A stretch of DNA of 64,000 bases from Heloderma charlesbogerti (lineage: Eukaryota > Chordata > Lepidosauria > Squamata > Helodermatidae). The stretch spans positions 1,178,001 to 1,242,000 of the forward strand of contig JANEZZ010001904.1 in assembly GCA_026122225.1 (NCBI GenBank), read 5' to 3'. A model generated the notes under the pieces. The model was not told the origin of the DNA. It saw only the letters and a program-made list of their open reading frames with translations, and did not search any database. Positions 53,200 through 64,000 of this stretch are shown one piece after another. Position numbers and translations under genes: made by a program. The first letter of the stretch is position 1; every line of letters begins with the position of its first letter.

Positions 53200-54294
53200 T
53201 GGCCACCATTGTGTCTTTTTCATTGAAATGAGCACCAGTGCTATGTGGGCAAAGAAGCAGTGGGCAAGGGGAGGAGTAGAGTTGGCATGTAGGAATCATG
53301 GATATTACAGGGTTTATATGAGGGTTGGGACCCCATATCATGATCTCACCCCACAACAGGGTTTGCCTGATTTGGGAGGGGCATTTCAGGTTAATCCCAA
53401 AATTGAGGCAGCGTTTTGGGTTGTGCGGGAATACTTTGTGCCATTTCAGGAGGGGGAGGGTGTGATTCCTATTATGTTAACTTTACCTCCCCCCCCCCCG
53501 GGTTTAAAACTTAATAGCTTTCATTGTGCCCTTTCCTCCCCTTTGATTTGGTATTGTGAAGTTCTCACATTATTCTACCACAGGACTTTTCTGTGTGTGG
53601 CACAGTGCATTCTGATGTGTTTGCAATGCCAGTTGGCCTGCATGAGCTTTACTTCCCCCTGCCCTCGTCTTTCCCCGCTCCATTCCGGTTAAAAAAGTGC
53701 TGCATAATTTTACATCCCAGCCTTATGGCAAGCAGCTACAATCCAAATCTACTAAAGAGTACAAAATGTACTAAAACAAAACTTACTTTGCTTCTAATTG
53801 GGTTAAGTCAATGCAATAACTAAAATCAAATTGCTTCATTTTTTTTTTGTTAACCAAAACTAACAGTACATCCCTAGTGTGACCAAGTCTTCTCCTGCGT
53901 TAACTTAGTCAAAGCTTCTTTTATTGGTTTATCAGTACTGAACAGACTCTGCGTCCTGACTAATTTGTAACAAGACAACTTCCCTTGATGGGATAGGGAG
54001 GAGTTAACTCAAAATATGTTTGGAATACTGTCTTTCCTAGACTGCTCTCTGGCCCCCCCCCCATTGTAGTTGTGGCTGTTTCTCGATCCCTCGTGTTGCT
54101 TTCATTCATGCTTACTGATTTAATGGGGCTGATGCAGAACGTGAAGAGCAATGATTATTTTTCCTGCACTTACTGGTCTTTAATAAAATATACAGATACT
54201 GCCCCTTTTGTCCTGAAAGATAGGCCCAACGTGGTGAACATACAAAGCCTTCTTAATAATGGACCAGGCTGTTGTAAAAAGCACAACAGTTTCA
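53200..54294. other. No recognised feature
   Basis: Includes a 203-codon frame beginning upstream (53081-53692) that starts in the minisatellite and crosses the GT repeat; no known domain. The site AGTACATCCCTAGTG near 53868 may be an isolated transposon end. Confidence 0.4.
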
Positions 54295-54590
54295 CTTTCT
54301 CCCCCATTTGATTTTTTTTAAAATCTCACATTCTTTCTATCCTGAATATGAAGAATTGTGTGGATTTTGGTAAATCCCTATCAAAAACAAACTGAAGCTA
54401 AATTCTCAACCTGCACTGGCCAAATTCAACAGGTGCTATTCCCAGGTATGCCTGCCATAAAGCTGTTAAAGATAAGGCTGTCAGAAAGAAGAGGTGGTAA
54501 TTATAATTCAGCACTAATGTGGCTGAATACACAGGGATTCAGATCCAGGCCTTTAATTGCTGAGCCAGGGATAAGCAACCTTTTTGAGCC
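54295..54590. repeat. Copy of the 27725-28206 repeat
   Basis: ATCTCACATTCTTTCTATCC, AGCTAAATTCTCAACCTGCA, GGTGCTATTCCCAG, TGCCTGCCATAAAGCTGTTA and GAATACACAGGGATTCAGAT appear in the same order as in 27770-28040. Confidence 0.55.
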
Positions 54591-54729
54591 CATGGACACA
54601 TTTGGCAATCTGAAAAACTGGCCTAGGCATCACCACAAAATGGCTGCCATGGGAGGCATGGCCAGTCACAAAGGACATGCAAGGTTCCAGTACAATGAAG
54701 TTCTCAGAATTCCTCGCCGAAGCTTGTTT

Positions 54730-55168
54730 TGCCTCGAAGCTTGTTTTGCCTTTGTTTTCCTAAATGCAAGTGTCTTTTTTTCTTCCCTGATTTGGAAAAA
54801 TCCAAACAATTTATTGGAAAAATATGTGCATTTTAAAAATTACACATTTTTCCCAGTTGGGGAAAAATGCATATTTCTCCCCATAGGCTAAAGCATAAAA
54901 ATATGGATAAGGGGTGGATTTGTATGAATGTGCACCTCTGAAAATGCACGTATGCGTACTTCAGAAAAATGCACACATATGTACAATTTCAGAAGTGGGC
55001 ATATGCACATTTTCAGAAATTGACATTTTGCACATGCCTGTTTTTTCAGAAGTTTGAGAGATTGCAAAAATTTCCCAAGAATTGTGTTCCTGCTTGCATT
55101 TGCTTTGGGGTTGCGAATGGGCATATTCATATGATTTGCAAACAGGAACGAAATTCTCATGCATCCCT
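54730..55168 (+). mobile_element. Possible hAT-like element ending ATTCTCATGCATCCCT
   Basis: The right end AACGAAATTCTCATGCATCCC resembles that of 42572-43087. The interior has GTGCATTTTAAAAATTACAC, GAAAATGCACGTATGCG and AAAAATGCACACATATG units in alternating orientation, like family B. The left terminus is not identified. Confidence 0.45.
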
Positions 55169-55174
55169 GTAGTT

Positions 55175-55317
55175 TTAAGTTTTTATATTTTATGTTGTTT
55201 TTATGCTGTACTTTGTGTTTTTAATTTTTGTGAAGTACTCAGAAAGCTTTGGCTATTGGGCAGTATAGAAATGAAATAAAATGAATGAATGAATGAATGA
55301 ATAAATGAATAAATAAA
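55175..55317 (+). repeat. L2-like LINE 3' UTR and tail
   Basis: T-rich stretch, then AAGTACTCAGAAAGCTTTGG, CTATTGGGCAGTATAGAAAT and (GAAT)n/(AAAT)n. 5'-truncated copy of the family at 34808-39005. Confidence 0.8.
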
Positions 55318-55612
55318 GTAACCTGCCCAAAAGACAGAGTACAAAGCAGAGTCCAACAGAAAGCTATTTCACAACTTTTTTCTCCCTCTCTCTCCTCTGC
55401 CAGTCAACTCATTCCTAGCTCTTTCACTACCACACTCTACATCACCATCTATAGATTCACTCTCCCTCCTCTGCCCATCACACACACAAGCACCCCATGT
55501 ATCCATCATGGGTACATGTATGCATACACACACACACCCCTCCCCTCTCCTCATCACTACAAGCACACACAAAACCACACTCAAAATCTCTCCAAAATCA
55601 CCCCTAAATTTT

Positions 55613-55616
<4 letters not shown>

Positions 55617-55688
<72 letters not shown>
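55617..55688. repeat. (TC)n(AC)n compound microsatellite
   Basis: About 24 TC units followed by about 12 CA units. Confidence 0.95.
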
Positions 55689-56214
55689 GTACGTAGAGCC
55701 CTCATCCAAGCACACAACCCTCTGGAACTAACTCCACAGGTTTCTCCTAGCTGCCCCCCCAAATCTCTGTTGGCTTCTTGCTGCTCTCGCTACCCGACTT
55801 CCTGCTGACTTCCTGATCTGCCAGCTGGCTCACCATTGCCCTTCCTAGTCTCCCCCATTGCTCTCTTAGCCCCCACCCCAGCTTACCAGATAGAAGTGAC
55901 AGAGGTTCCTCTTTCTTTCCCCCCCTTCCTTTTCTGCAGCTGGGTCTGCTGCAGAGGGAAGCATCACCCTGCAGCTGCCCACCATCTTCATTTCCTAAGA
56001 AATGTCGCCCAGAGGCATTCATGGGAATTGAAGATGACAGTGGGTGGAGGTCCCTCACTTTGCTTTGAAATGATCCCAGCTACTGGTAAGAAAATCTGTT
56101 TCTTTTTTTTTTAATAAATAAGTAATGTGGGAGTGGTAGGGCTCCTTGGGCAGGCATAAGAAAGGTATTTGGGGGCCCAATTGTGCCTGCAGGTGCCATG
56201 TTGCTTACCCATGA

Positions 56215-56397
56215 GCTAAGCATTCAAAGCCCTGAACCTGGATGAATGAATATGTCACTTTCGGTTTCTCCCACATCTGGGTTTGTTTGTTTTTTAATCT
56301 CAAATTCTTTATGTCTCAGGTATGGAGAACTTGCAAATTCTGGCAATTTTTTTTTAGCAAAACCAAACTGAAACAAAATTTACATCCATCCCTTGTA
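56215..56397 (+). repeat. Third copy of the 27725-28206 repeat, partial
   Basis: GAGCTAAGCATTCAAAGCCC, TTTCGGTTTCTCCCACA, ATCTCAAATTCTTTATGTC and AAAATTTACATCCATCCC match 28035-28206 in order. Confidence 0.55.
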
Positions 56398-56399
56398 GA

Positions 56400-59300
56400 A
56401 TCCAAGCTGATGGCTAGGTAGACCAGTATGTGCTTAAGCCTTTATTATTTACCTAACACAGTTCAACGATTTGCAGTAGTAAGTAGGTTTTTGATGTTAT
56501 AGGATGGCCAGAGGCAAAGGTCACATGCTTGTACCTTTCAGTTGTTTGTATATAAAAGGGGATTTGGGGTGCTGGGGTGAGAAAAGCTCCATCTGCCAAA
56601 ATTCCCTCTTTCATACAACTTTTACAGGAGTTCTGACCTCCTGTGTGCATCTGGTCAGCCTGTGTAAACTGGCAGTTAGCTCAACATTTCTGACCTTGGT
56701 AGCATGGATAACTAAAAGGAGCTGTCTCTTGGGAAACCCCTGCAGGGCTGGCTCCTGTGGTACATGCCCCATTTGCAGTATTGGTGTGGTCTGGTTTTGC
56801 TGATGAGCTGTGTCTTCCCAAGTCTTAGGTTTGCCATTGCCCCGCCCCCTTCAACAGTGACCTTCAGCCGCCAAAGGAACACCCCCATAGTACCCAAACC
56901 CTCCTTGAGACAGACTCCAGTGGCCCCAAACAAACATAACTTAAAAGTGTGCCTAGCAGTGCTGTTTGCTTGTTTGTTTTTAAACCCGACAGTAGGTGCA
57001 GGGCACCGAACTGGATTGGGAGGTAGAGGGGCTTTTTAAGATCCAGAACAGGGGCTGCTGTGCTTACTCAAGAGTAAAAATTGCTGTGGGGGAGGCATAG
57101 CTGGTTGGTATAGATTTAAAGTCATGTCTGTTTTGGTCCTCGGAAGAAAGCTGATGATCTCTCGCTGAGGTAGAACGCAGCTGCTGAACCTGAGACTAGT
57201 GGTTCATTTTGGGGGAGAAAGAGCCCGGGAGCCCTGTTATTTCAGTTCCCCAGACATTGACTATGCCATATATATTCAGCTCACAGGGTGAGGCTCTGGT
57301 ATCAGTCCTGCTCAGATATATAAAGGTTTGTTCGAGATCTTGCCTTTGGTGAAACAAGAGATGCTGTAGGAACTGGTGACTGTCACTCTGGTCGCTTGAC
57401 ACCTTCCTGCCTAGGTCCTTGCTGTGTTACCCCAGCTGGTTCTGACCTTCATGTTTGTTCTTGTCTCTTCTGTTGCCCCAGCCAGTCATTTGTGGTGGTG
57501 GTGGTGCTGCTACCCTCTGCTTGCAGGCTTCTATCACAGCTGGTTAGTGACAGTATTATATTATACTTGCCTTTACCCATATTGAGTAGAGGGAAGTTTT
57601 ATGCAGTTAGTCCTGCTGACTGACTCCAGATTGCCAATACAACACAAGTCAAGGGAAGTAGACATGCAAAACCACTGGGAATTTTATTTTGCTTCTAGGC
57701 AAAGTACAAAGTTATCCCTGTAATCCATTCTTTAAATTATCTGCACCAAGTAGAAATGCTCTGAGTTTAAGCAATTAGATAGGTCCCTTTATCTGATTAT
57801 TTTTGTTTGGAGCGTCTCTTGTATCACTTGTTTTTGCTGTTTGAGTTTTATGATAAAAGCTGTCTAGCTAAGAAAGCAAAGCAGTGATACATAAAATGCT
57901 AAATTGCTCTCCTTTCCATCAAAAGATGAAGAACACCAGAATGATGAAAAATACTAGTGTTACCATATCAGGCCTCTTGAATTTTCTAGGCTGGAGCTGC
58001 AGTTGATAATTCATTGAAAACACACACACACCACAGGAGGTTGTTTGTAGTTTAAATGTAAAACAATTTATGGAACGTGAGCTATCTGCAGTCTGTTCAC
58101 CAGCTTATAATTTTGCCGAGTCTGCCACTTACCATGAATTGTTTCTGCCTTTACCAGGATTTCAGGATCATAGACTGAAGGTCATGCTGTTTAAGTAAAA
58201 TTAAGTTTGGGTTTATTTTTCCCCCTCTCCCAAAAACAACTGTATTCTGAGTAGGCTGTATGGTCCAAATTAAGTTAACACAATCCTATAATTTTGAGAC
58301 AGTGGCTAAAGTCACAACTGTACATTTGACTTCAGCCCTGCGAAGTCTGACCCAAAACTGACAGCTGTTGTATGGACATGCACTGACGGAGAACACCATG
58401 AGTGTTTTAAGGACATGTGATGCAGTTAGATTGTTAAAGTTACTGAAGTCTCACTCTGGTCAGCGCTCAGATGGGAGACAGCCAGGGAGCCCCATATAAC
58501 CTGGTCTTCCCACTAAGAGCAGGATGCAAACACAATGAAAATAATTGTTTCTAACAAAACTTGGATAGTGTATTTTCCAACAATAGAATAGCCCTATTCA
58601 GACGTTATTATAGCTGGTAGAAGTTACTATGTGAGCTTGGATGGGGCTTCCCCTAATGCTTCACCAATGGATCTCCGCACTGGGGAGGCTTCCATATGAT
58701 TTGGAATCCTGCGTAATTGATATCCTGGATGACAGTACGACTATAGGAGTGAAGGCTGTCCTGCTGAAAGCATTCATGGATGCCTTTGGATGGAGCTATG
58801 GGGTGATGCAATGTCGGGGGTGGGAATATTCGGCACAGCCACATCCCACCTCACGTGGTGAATTTTACCTGTTAGAATAATGCCTGAATAGAACAGGCTT
58901 CTCAAATTAAGCTGATGGACACCAAGAAGAGCATAACAAACGAAGTGCATTGTTTTCTGTAAAGGCCAAAATATCTTTAGATTTGACTTCTATGTGACAG
59001 AAATGGTTACGAGTTTCAGAAAACTTTCTTCTTTTTTTTAGCAGAGGCCTGGGGTGGTGATGGTGGTTTCTTCTTTATTGGATGTCAAAATATATTTATA
59101 TGGAATGTTTTCTATACATCTTTAAACCCTCAGGGGATGTTTCTACTTCAGAAAACCTCCATATAACAGATCTTTACCTGCTGTCCAGCCATGCCTTTTG
59201 GACTTCATGCTTCTTGCAACCTCCTTTACCCAGGCATAAAAATTACTGAAGCAAGGCTCCTACTGTCTGTTATGAGGGATGGCAGTATGGAAGACGTGTA

Positions 59301-59485
59301 ATAAATCCGGAAAGAAACATACCCATAAATAACCACTTCCAGTGGCCTGCTCAGAACTGAACCCTTTTCTGGAAAAACAGATATGTTTATGAGCACTGTG
59401 TGTGTTCAGAAGCAGTAAAGAATTTGTGGCCTGCCTTTTATGTATTTCTCTTACCTTGTTTATTGCTGAGAATTGTGGCTGTATT
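56400..59485. other. No recognised gene; unassigned DNA
   Basis: Largely unique-looking A/T-rich DNA. A weak 5S-like piece, TCAGCGCTCAGATGGGAGAC, lies at 58460-58480 and could be an old 5S-headed SINE fragment. Nothing else is supported. Confidence 0.35.
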
Positions 59486-59489
59486 ATTT

Positions 59490-59737
59490 ATTCATTTTAT
59501 TTATTTCTTACATTTATATCCCACCTTTCGTCCAAGGAGCCCAAGGCAGCGTACATGGTCCTCCTTCACTCCATTTTATCCTTGCAACAACTCTGATAAT
59601 CAGTGACTGACCCAAAGTCATCCAATGAGCTTCACAGCAGAGTGGGGACTAGAACCCAGGTCTCCCTAATCTAACACTCTAAAACTATACCAGTCCTATA
59701 GTCCAATACTCTAACTAATATACCACATTGACTCTCA
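59490..59737 (-). mobile_element. MIR-type tRNA SINE
   Basis: On the minus strand: a tRNA-like head from AGAGTCAATGTGGTATATTA with GGTTCTAGTCCCC as B box (about 59645-59657), then a core with CTGTGAAGCTCATTGGATGA, CAGTCACTGATTATCAGAG and GGACCATGTACGCTGCCTTG, and an ATAAATGTAAGAAATAAA tail of LINE type. A partial internal duplication lies near 59680-59720. Confidence 0.75.
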
Positions 59738-59796
59738 AGTGTCCCTATTTACATTTAACCAGTCACATTCCAAATTTTGGGGTACCTGTTCCTGGA

Positions 59797-59839
<43 letters not shown>
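59797..59839. repeat. (AAT)n microsatellite
   Basis: About 14 AAT units. Confidence 0.95.
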
Positions 59840-59983
59840 TGTCCCAGTTTTGCTCTTTGTGGAGCCTTTTGTTAAAGCCTTTTATAAATTTTGTTAATGT
59901 GAGTTGCTAGAGTTGCCATTCATCAGGTTGCATTCCCTTTTCCCATGGGAGCTTTCTCAAAATTACAATCCCTCAGATAGAAG

Positions 59984-60012
59984 TGTGTGTGTGTGTGTAC
60001 AGACAAGCTTAG

Positions 60013-60044
<32 letters not shown>
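59984..60044. repeat. (GT)n and (CA)n microsatellites
   Basis: GT run at 59984-59998 and CA run at 60014-60044, separated by ACAGACAAGCTTAGG; together they can pair as a hairpin. Confidence 0.9.
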
Positions 60045-60046
<2 letters not shown>

Positions 60047-60049
60047 AAA

Positions 60050-62185
60050 TCAATTGAGAAGAAGGGGGATGCATCTTGTTTCTAGTGTACATGCATGCAA
60101 ATATATTTGTACAAACACTAAGGCACACGTGTCATGTCATGCAAAGCCTGCCGTTTCACATGTTACAACTGGTGAACTGTGTAATTTGTAGTGGAAGCAG
60201 CAGAGGCAGTCATCTGTGGTGTGCAAGTAGAGGTACATCATGTACACAAGGGTATCCCTGTGTTTATCCATGAAAGGTTTGAGGGTATGCATTTGGTGAC
60301 TGCCTAGCTTCATGAGGCCCTTTTCAAAATGCCTTTTGTGTAGCTACTATTCAAAGACCTGCAGTTAAACGAAAAATGAACCTGTTTTCTGTCTGCTATT
60401 GAAAGACTGACATTTGGTATATGTTGTGGTAGTATACAGGACGTTGGAGGTGGTGGTGGGGATATTTTTGTACTTGATAAATGAGCTGGCTTTGATATAA
60501 TTGTCTTGAAATAAGCTCCAAGTGTAGAAGCATCGTAAAGTAGTTAGCACATTATCCGCTAAACCATGATGACACACAAGTGTCAAAGGCACTTGATAGT
60601 AAATCAGTGTTTATAGGGTGACACTGCACAGTTATTGTTCCCAAGGCTAGTGATATTGCTTTCTTTCATATCTGGTGGCAGCATTCATCAAAGGCTATTT
60701 ACTCGTCCAACTGTGGAATGGCACTGCAGTCAACAAAGGACAGAATTGCTTGTCCTCCATAGGGGAATTGGCAATCCAATTTCAATGTGAACGTAGGTAG
60801 GTAGATGATGGACTGATTGCAGGTGCCAGTTCAGACTGCACACCCTTCTACTGCCCACTGAGTGAGACACCCTCACCTCCACCTGGCATTTTGTCTGTAT
60901 TTCAGGCTCCAGTTCATTCTGCAGGTGCAGATATTATCTGTCCTTCCATAGCTGACCTGTATAACCTGTGACCCACCAAGCTGCATTCAACTCACCAGCT
61001 ATGTGATGCTTTGCTTTCACCAGCAGTGTTGAAGAAAGGAAGTCCTCCCATCCTTCTTGGCAGTGGTTAAACTATGTGAAGCTAATAAGGCCTCTGATGC
61101 TTTTGTAAATGTGTGATTTACTCCAGGCCAAACTACATGAGATGCTACACACAGTATTAGGAAACCCATCAGTTTTGGTTCCCCCACCCCCAGCCCAAAT
61201 AAATAAATAAGAAGGGGACAATTTTCATTGGGACTGGCAACTCATGGGGGGGGGGAGGTCTAACACTTTCCTCCCCAGCTTCGATACTGATGCAAATCAA
61301 ACCCACATGTTGTTATTAGCCCCACCCTCACCCCAAGTCTCTCATTGGCACCAGTGGGAGCTTTTATTTTTAAGTCTAATAGAAGTGCTGAGGGGAGGGG
61401 GGTGTTCATTGAAACTACAGCAAAGGTGGAAACCTCTCCATGTGCTATGGTCCTGATTAAAGTCACCCCCTCCCCCTGTCATGGGCATGCTGTTATTTAA
61501 AAAAAAACAACTCTGATGAGTTCCTAACAATGTGTTTATGTCACATCCAGTTTGGCCCTCAGTTACAATGCCTGTACCTGCAGGAGACTGATGTACACAT
61601 TAATTCAGTGTGACTGTAATTAGATTTTGTAGATGTTGTTTAACAAAAGGATGATTTTAGTTACTTCATGCAGGGAATGCTATTCCAAATACACAGAAAA
61701 TGTGTAAACGATGGGGGGGGGGCTTTTTGAGAATTAATGTCTTAAAAATATGTTATTTCCATACAACAAGATATTTCCATCTCTTACTTCAAACTAGTTA
61801 CTGGCACATTAAGTTGCAACCATGGCTGTCATGTCCTTAAATGCTGTTCTTGCCTTATTATGTCCTTTGCCACATCTCCAGCTTTGTATACCTAGCTGTC
61901 TTCCTGGCCGTACTTGAAGAAGAATTTAATTCCGTTAAAAATACCAAAGGCAAAATCACTCTCTCTCTGTCTCTCTGGACATGGAAGGTGTGAGTTTTTC
62001 TACAGGGTTCTGGCTTGTTGTTAATCAGGAACTTGGCTTAGTTTTTTAAGGAATATTCAAACTTTGACTGTCCTGTTGCTGAAAAGATGTCCTTGCCAGA
62101 AACATAATGAAGTTAGCTACCAGATGTGTATGTGGGGAACTGTTTGGAGAGAAAGAGAGACAGAGAGGAGCGTAGAGGTCCCTGA
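60050..62185. other. No recognised feature
   Basis: Unassigned DNA; the short frames at 61244-61530 carry no known domain. Confidence 0.4.
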
Positions 62186-62189
62186 TTCA

Positions 62190-62360
62190 AACCTTGCCCT
62201 GACCATCCATGACTGAAGCAGGTCTCCTTAGGCAAGCCACTCTCTTCCAGCCTCGGCCCCCTCATCCGAAATAAGGGAGTGGCAAGGTTGTAAGAACAAC
62301 TGAGAAAATGTACATGTAGGGTGCTACTTTGGCACTCGGAAGTACTGTATAAATGCCAAG
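62190..62360 (+). mobile_element. MIR SINE, old copy
   Basis: GATTCAAACCTTGCCCTGAC, then GGCAAGCCACTCTCTTCCAG, CCTCGGCCCCCTCATCCGAA and TTTGGCACTCGGAAGTACTG with TATAAATGCC, in MIR order. Diverged, as expected of an ancient SINE. Confidence 0.75.
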
Positions 62361-63095
62361 GATGACTGGAAGTGTGTCTCTGATGCTTTTTCCTGCTAGC
62401 CTTGGAACGGGCTAGCGGTTGGAATGCCCAGGAGACAGGATGATGGCTACTGATATTGGGGGTGGAGCTAGAAGCTTGAGACTGGAGATCAGCTTGAGAC
62501 TGGAGAAGGTCCACAGTCAAGAATCTGCCTGAGAGTTGCCCTGCAAGCTCACCTGAGGCTGCTTGAGCTTCCTTGCTCTCTTTTGCTCCAGCATCCCATC
62601 AGCCTTTGCAAAAGGAAGCAGGAAGAAGCTGTTGGTAGACTGGTCAACAGTTCCTTCCTTTCGATTTTGTTGGTTGAAGAATTGCCTGCCCCTCCCAGAA
62701 TTGCCTGGGACACAGCTATAGCCTTGAAAGGGGGGAATCCGAGTGAGGATTTCCCCTTCCCCCATTCCAGCTGTGGTGGAAAGCTCTATGGCCCTGTTCC
62801 TGAGCTTGGAAGAGGGCTGGGGAGTTAGAAAAGGGAGGTGGGTGGATGGGCTGGAGAAGGAGAGACATGGATCCACTAGGATCCATGAGCCTCTCTGTCA
62901 CATGTCTCACCCACCGAGAGGGAAGGATGCTAGAAAGGCCAAGAGGTCATTTAGCTTTTTAAAATTTTATTAAGGTAGAACAAGAGGTGTCTTTGTCTCT
63001 TGTCTTTCTACCTGCCCTGCCTGCAGGGCTTTGGGTGCGTGGAGAGCTCTGCTCTCAGAGCCCTCCATATAAAGAATGGCAGTCCTCTTGGGTTG
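62361..63095. other. No recognised feature
   Basis: Unassigned; includes a local direct repeat of AGCTTGAGACTGGAGA at about 62473 and 62491. Confidence 0.35.
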
Positions 63096-63097
63096 TG

Positions 63098-63185
63098 CTG
63101 TTCGGTTCCTATGCTCACCTGGGAGTAAGCCCCACTGAACTTAAAAGGATGTACTTCTGAGTGCACATATCTAGCATTGCACTGT
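63098..63185. repeat. Squamate-type CTGGGAGTAAGCCCC repeat
   Basis: CACCTGGGAGTAAGCCCCAC followed by TACTTCTGAGTGCACATATC is a common reptile repeat core, related to the AAGTAAGTCTTACTGAG core at 6565 and 7125. Confidence 0.55.
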
Positions 63186-64000
63186 TAAGCCTTTTCCCTA
63201 CATATATAGAAAAAGGCCTGCAGCTATTAAAAACCTTGCTGAGTAAGAATCGGCATGACTTCTGCAAAGAAAGAGGTCTTGCCTCACCATAGAAACCTTT
63301 GAGGATGTCAACAAGCATGCAAATAGGAGCGCTTCTTCTTCACACAATGCGTAATTAACTTATGGGAGTCATTGTGTTAGCAGCACAGAGTGGGGGATGG
63401 GATATGACAGCAATAACTATGCAAAGGCTGGATTGGGTTATAAATAGCCACGTTTATTCCTTACAGCTCAGAGTTTGCCATAGCATAGGGGAAGGATCCA
63501 ATCATCAGATAGCTCGACTGTGGACCAACACCCCCATCCCAGTCTGTGATAATGTAGATGGGAGAAGCAGGAGTCTTGGGCCTACCATGGCATAAACCAA
63601 TAATGTGCCCCCACCCACACACTGGGTGTGTGGCAGGTGTGCCAGCCCTCATGCTGGGCTGGACCTTGAAGGCACCCCCAAGATCCCTCATAGGGATTCC
63701 CCCCATAGGTAGCAATGAAGCCACCCCCACCTGATCCTACCAATGGATCCAGCCCAGTACCTCCACCACTTGCCAGGCAAAATTGTGACAGAAATAGAGA
63801 ACTGTGCAACAGTGTCAAAGAAACAGATGTGCCAAAACATAGCAGAATGTTTTTAAAGCATTTGGATAGTGTTACTATGAGGAAGACACAACATCCACAT
63901 TACTGGGGTCAACACATGTGGTAATATTTCTTCCCAGCCATGTTAACTGGTGGGTAACTGTCACTTATCAAGGTGACAGTGCAAACTTATTATGGGAAGT
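63186..64000. other. No recognised feature
   Basis: Unassigned DNA to the end of the window. Confidence 0.4.

Noticed and set aside
53081..53692. 203-codon frame
   Set aside because: It starts in the minisatellite and runs through the GT microsatellite (VCVCVCVCV), so most of it is repeat-derived.
58440..58530. Second 5S-derived SINE
   Set aside because: Only about 20 bases (TCAGCGCTCAGATGGGAGAC) resemble 5S; no tail or duplication is visible, so it is mentioned only as a possibility.

Overview
The window is nuclear DNA of a vertebrate, most likely a squamate reptile (lizard or snake). The clade call rests on repeats: a Sauria-type tRNA SINE with a 14-bp target duplication (43464-43798), a second tRNA-headed SINE with a 10-bp duplication (19166-19475), a 5S-rRNA-headed SINE with a CR1-like tail (about 43128-43280), MIR-type SINEs, and an L2-like LINE ending in the TTGGGYGGTATA plus AAAT-repeat tail common in squamates. 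The species cannot be named from this sequence. I found no host protein-coding exon, tRNA gene or functional rRNA gene. The long open frames lie in transposons, in simple repeats, or look like chance, so this is intergenic or deep intronic DNA.

The dominant content is DNA transposons without a transposase. Family A (TAGGGATG...CATCCCTA, 154-881 bp) has at least nine copies, at 3938, 5597, 7409, 8258, 13564, 31678, 33519, 35307 and 45247, plus a minimal copy at 36366. Five of these have exact 8-bp target duplications, and 36366 has 7/8, as expected for hAT-superfamily insertion. Their interiors are chains of near-perfect hairpins, and in several copies the hairpins sit inside a larger palindrome. 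Most copies also carry an outward-facing consensus splice donor (AGGTAAGT) near each end. Related or parallel families are B (9810, 29678), C (TAGGGCTGTGCAC; 30437-33428 and 39366-40418), D (20435-21183), E (TAGGGTGGCCA; 1312, 17853) and F (short palindromes with CCCAACC termini; 22220, 24226, 30221 and fragments).

Layout: 1-9.3 kb holds families E and A, a palindromic repeat and an A/T-rich duplication. 9.8-14.4 kb holds B, a CR1-like tail and A. 14.5-22.4 kb holds simple repeats, an LTR-like segment, two L2-like LINE pieces head to head, SINEs and D. 22.4-29 kb is mostly unassigned with small repeats. 29.6-34.1 kb is a dense nest with A inside a palindromic repeat inside C. 34.8-39.0 kb is a nearly full-length, recently disabled L2-like LINE with two family A insertions. 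39.4-45.9 kb holds C, small palindromic elements, two SINEs and A. 45.9-50.8 kb is unassigned. 50.8-53.1 kb holds a multi-hairpin element, a minus-strand LINE remnant of a different clade and a minisatellite. 53.1-64 kb is mostly unassigned with simple repeats and MIR-type SINEs.

No genes act together here. What can be read is a history of insertions: LINEs first, then waves of transposons that moved on a transposase supplied from elsewhere. All repeat family names are by recognition only; no database was searched.
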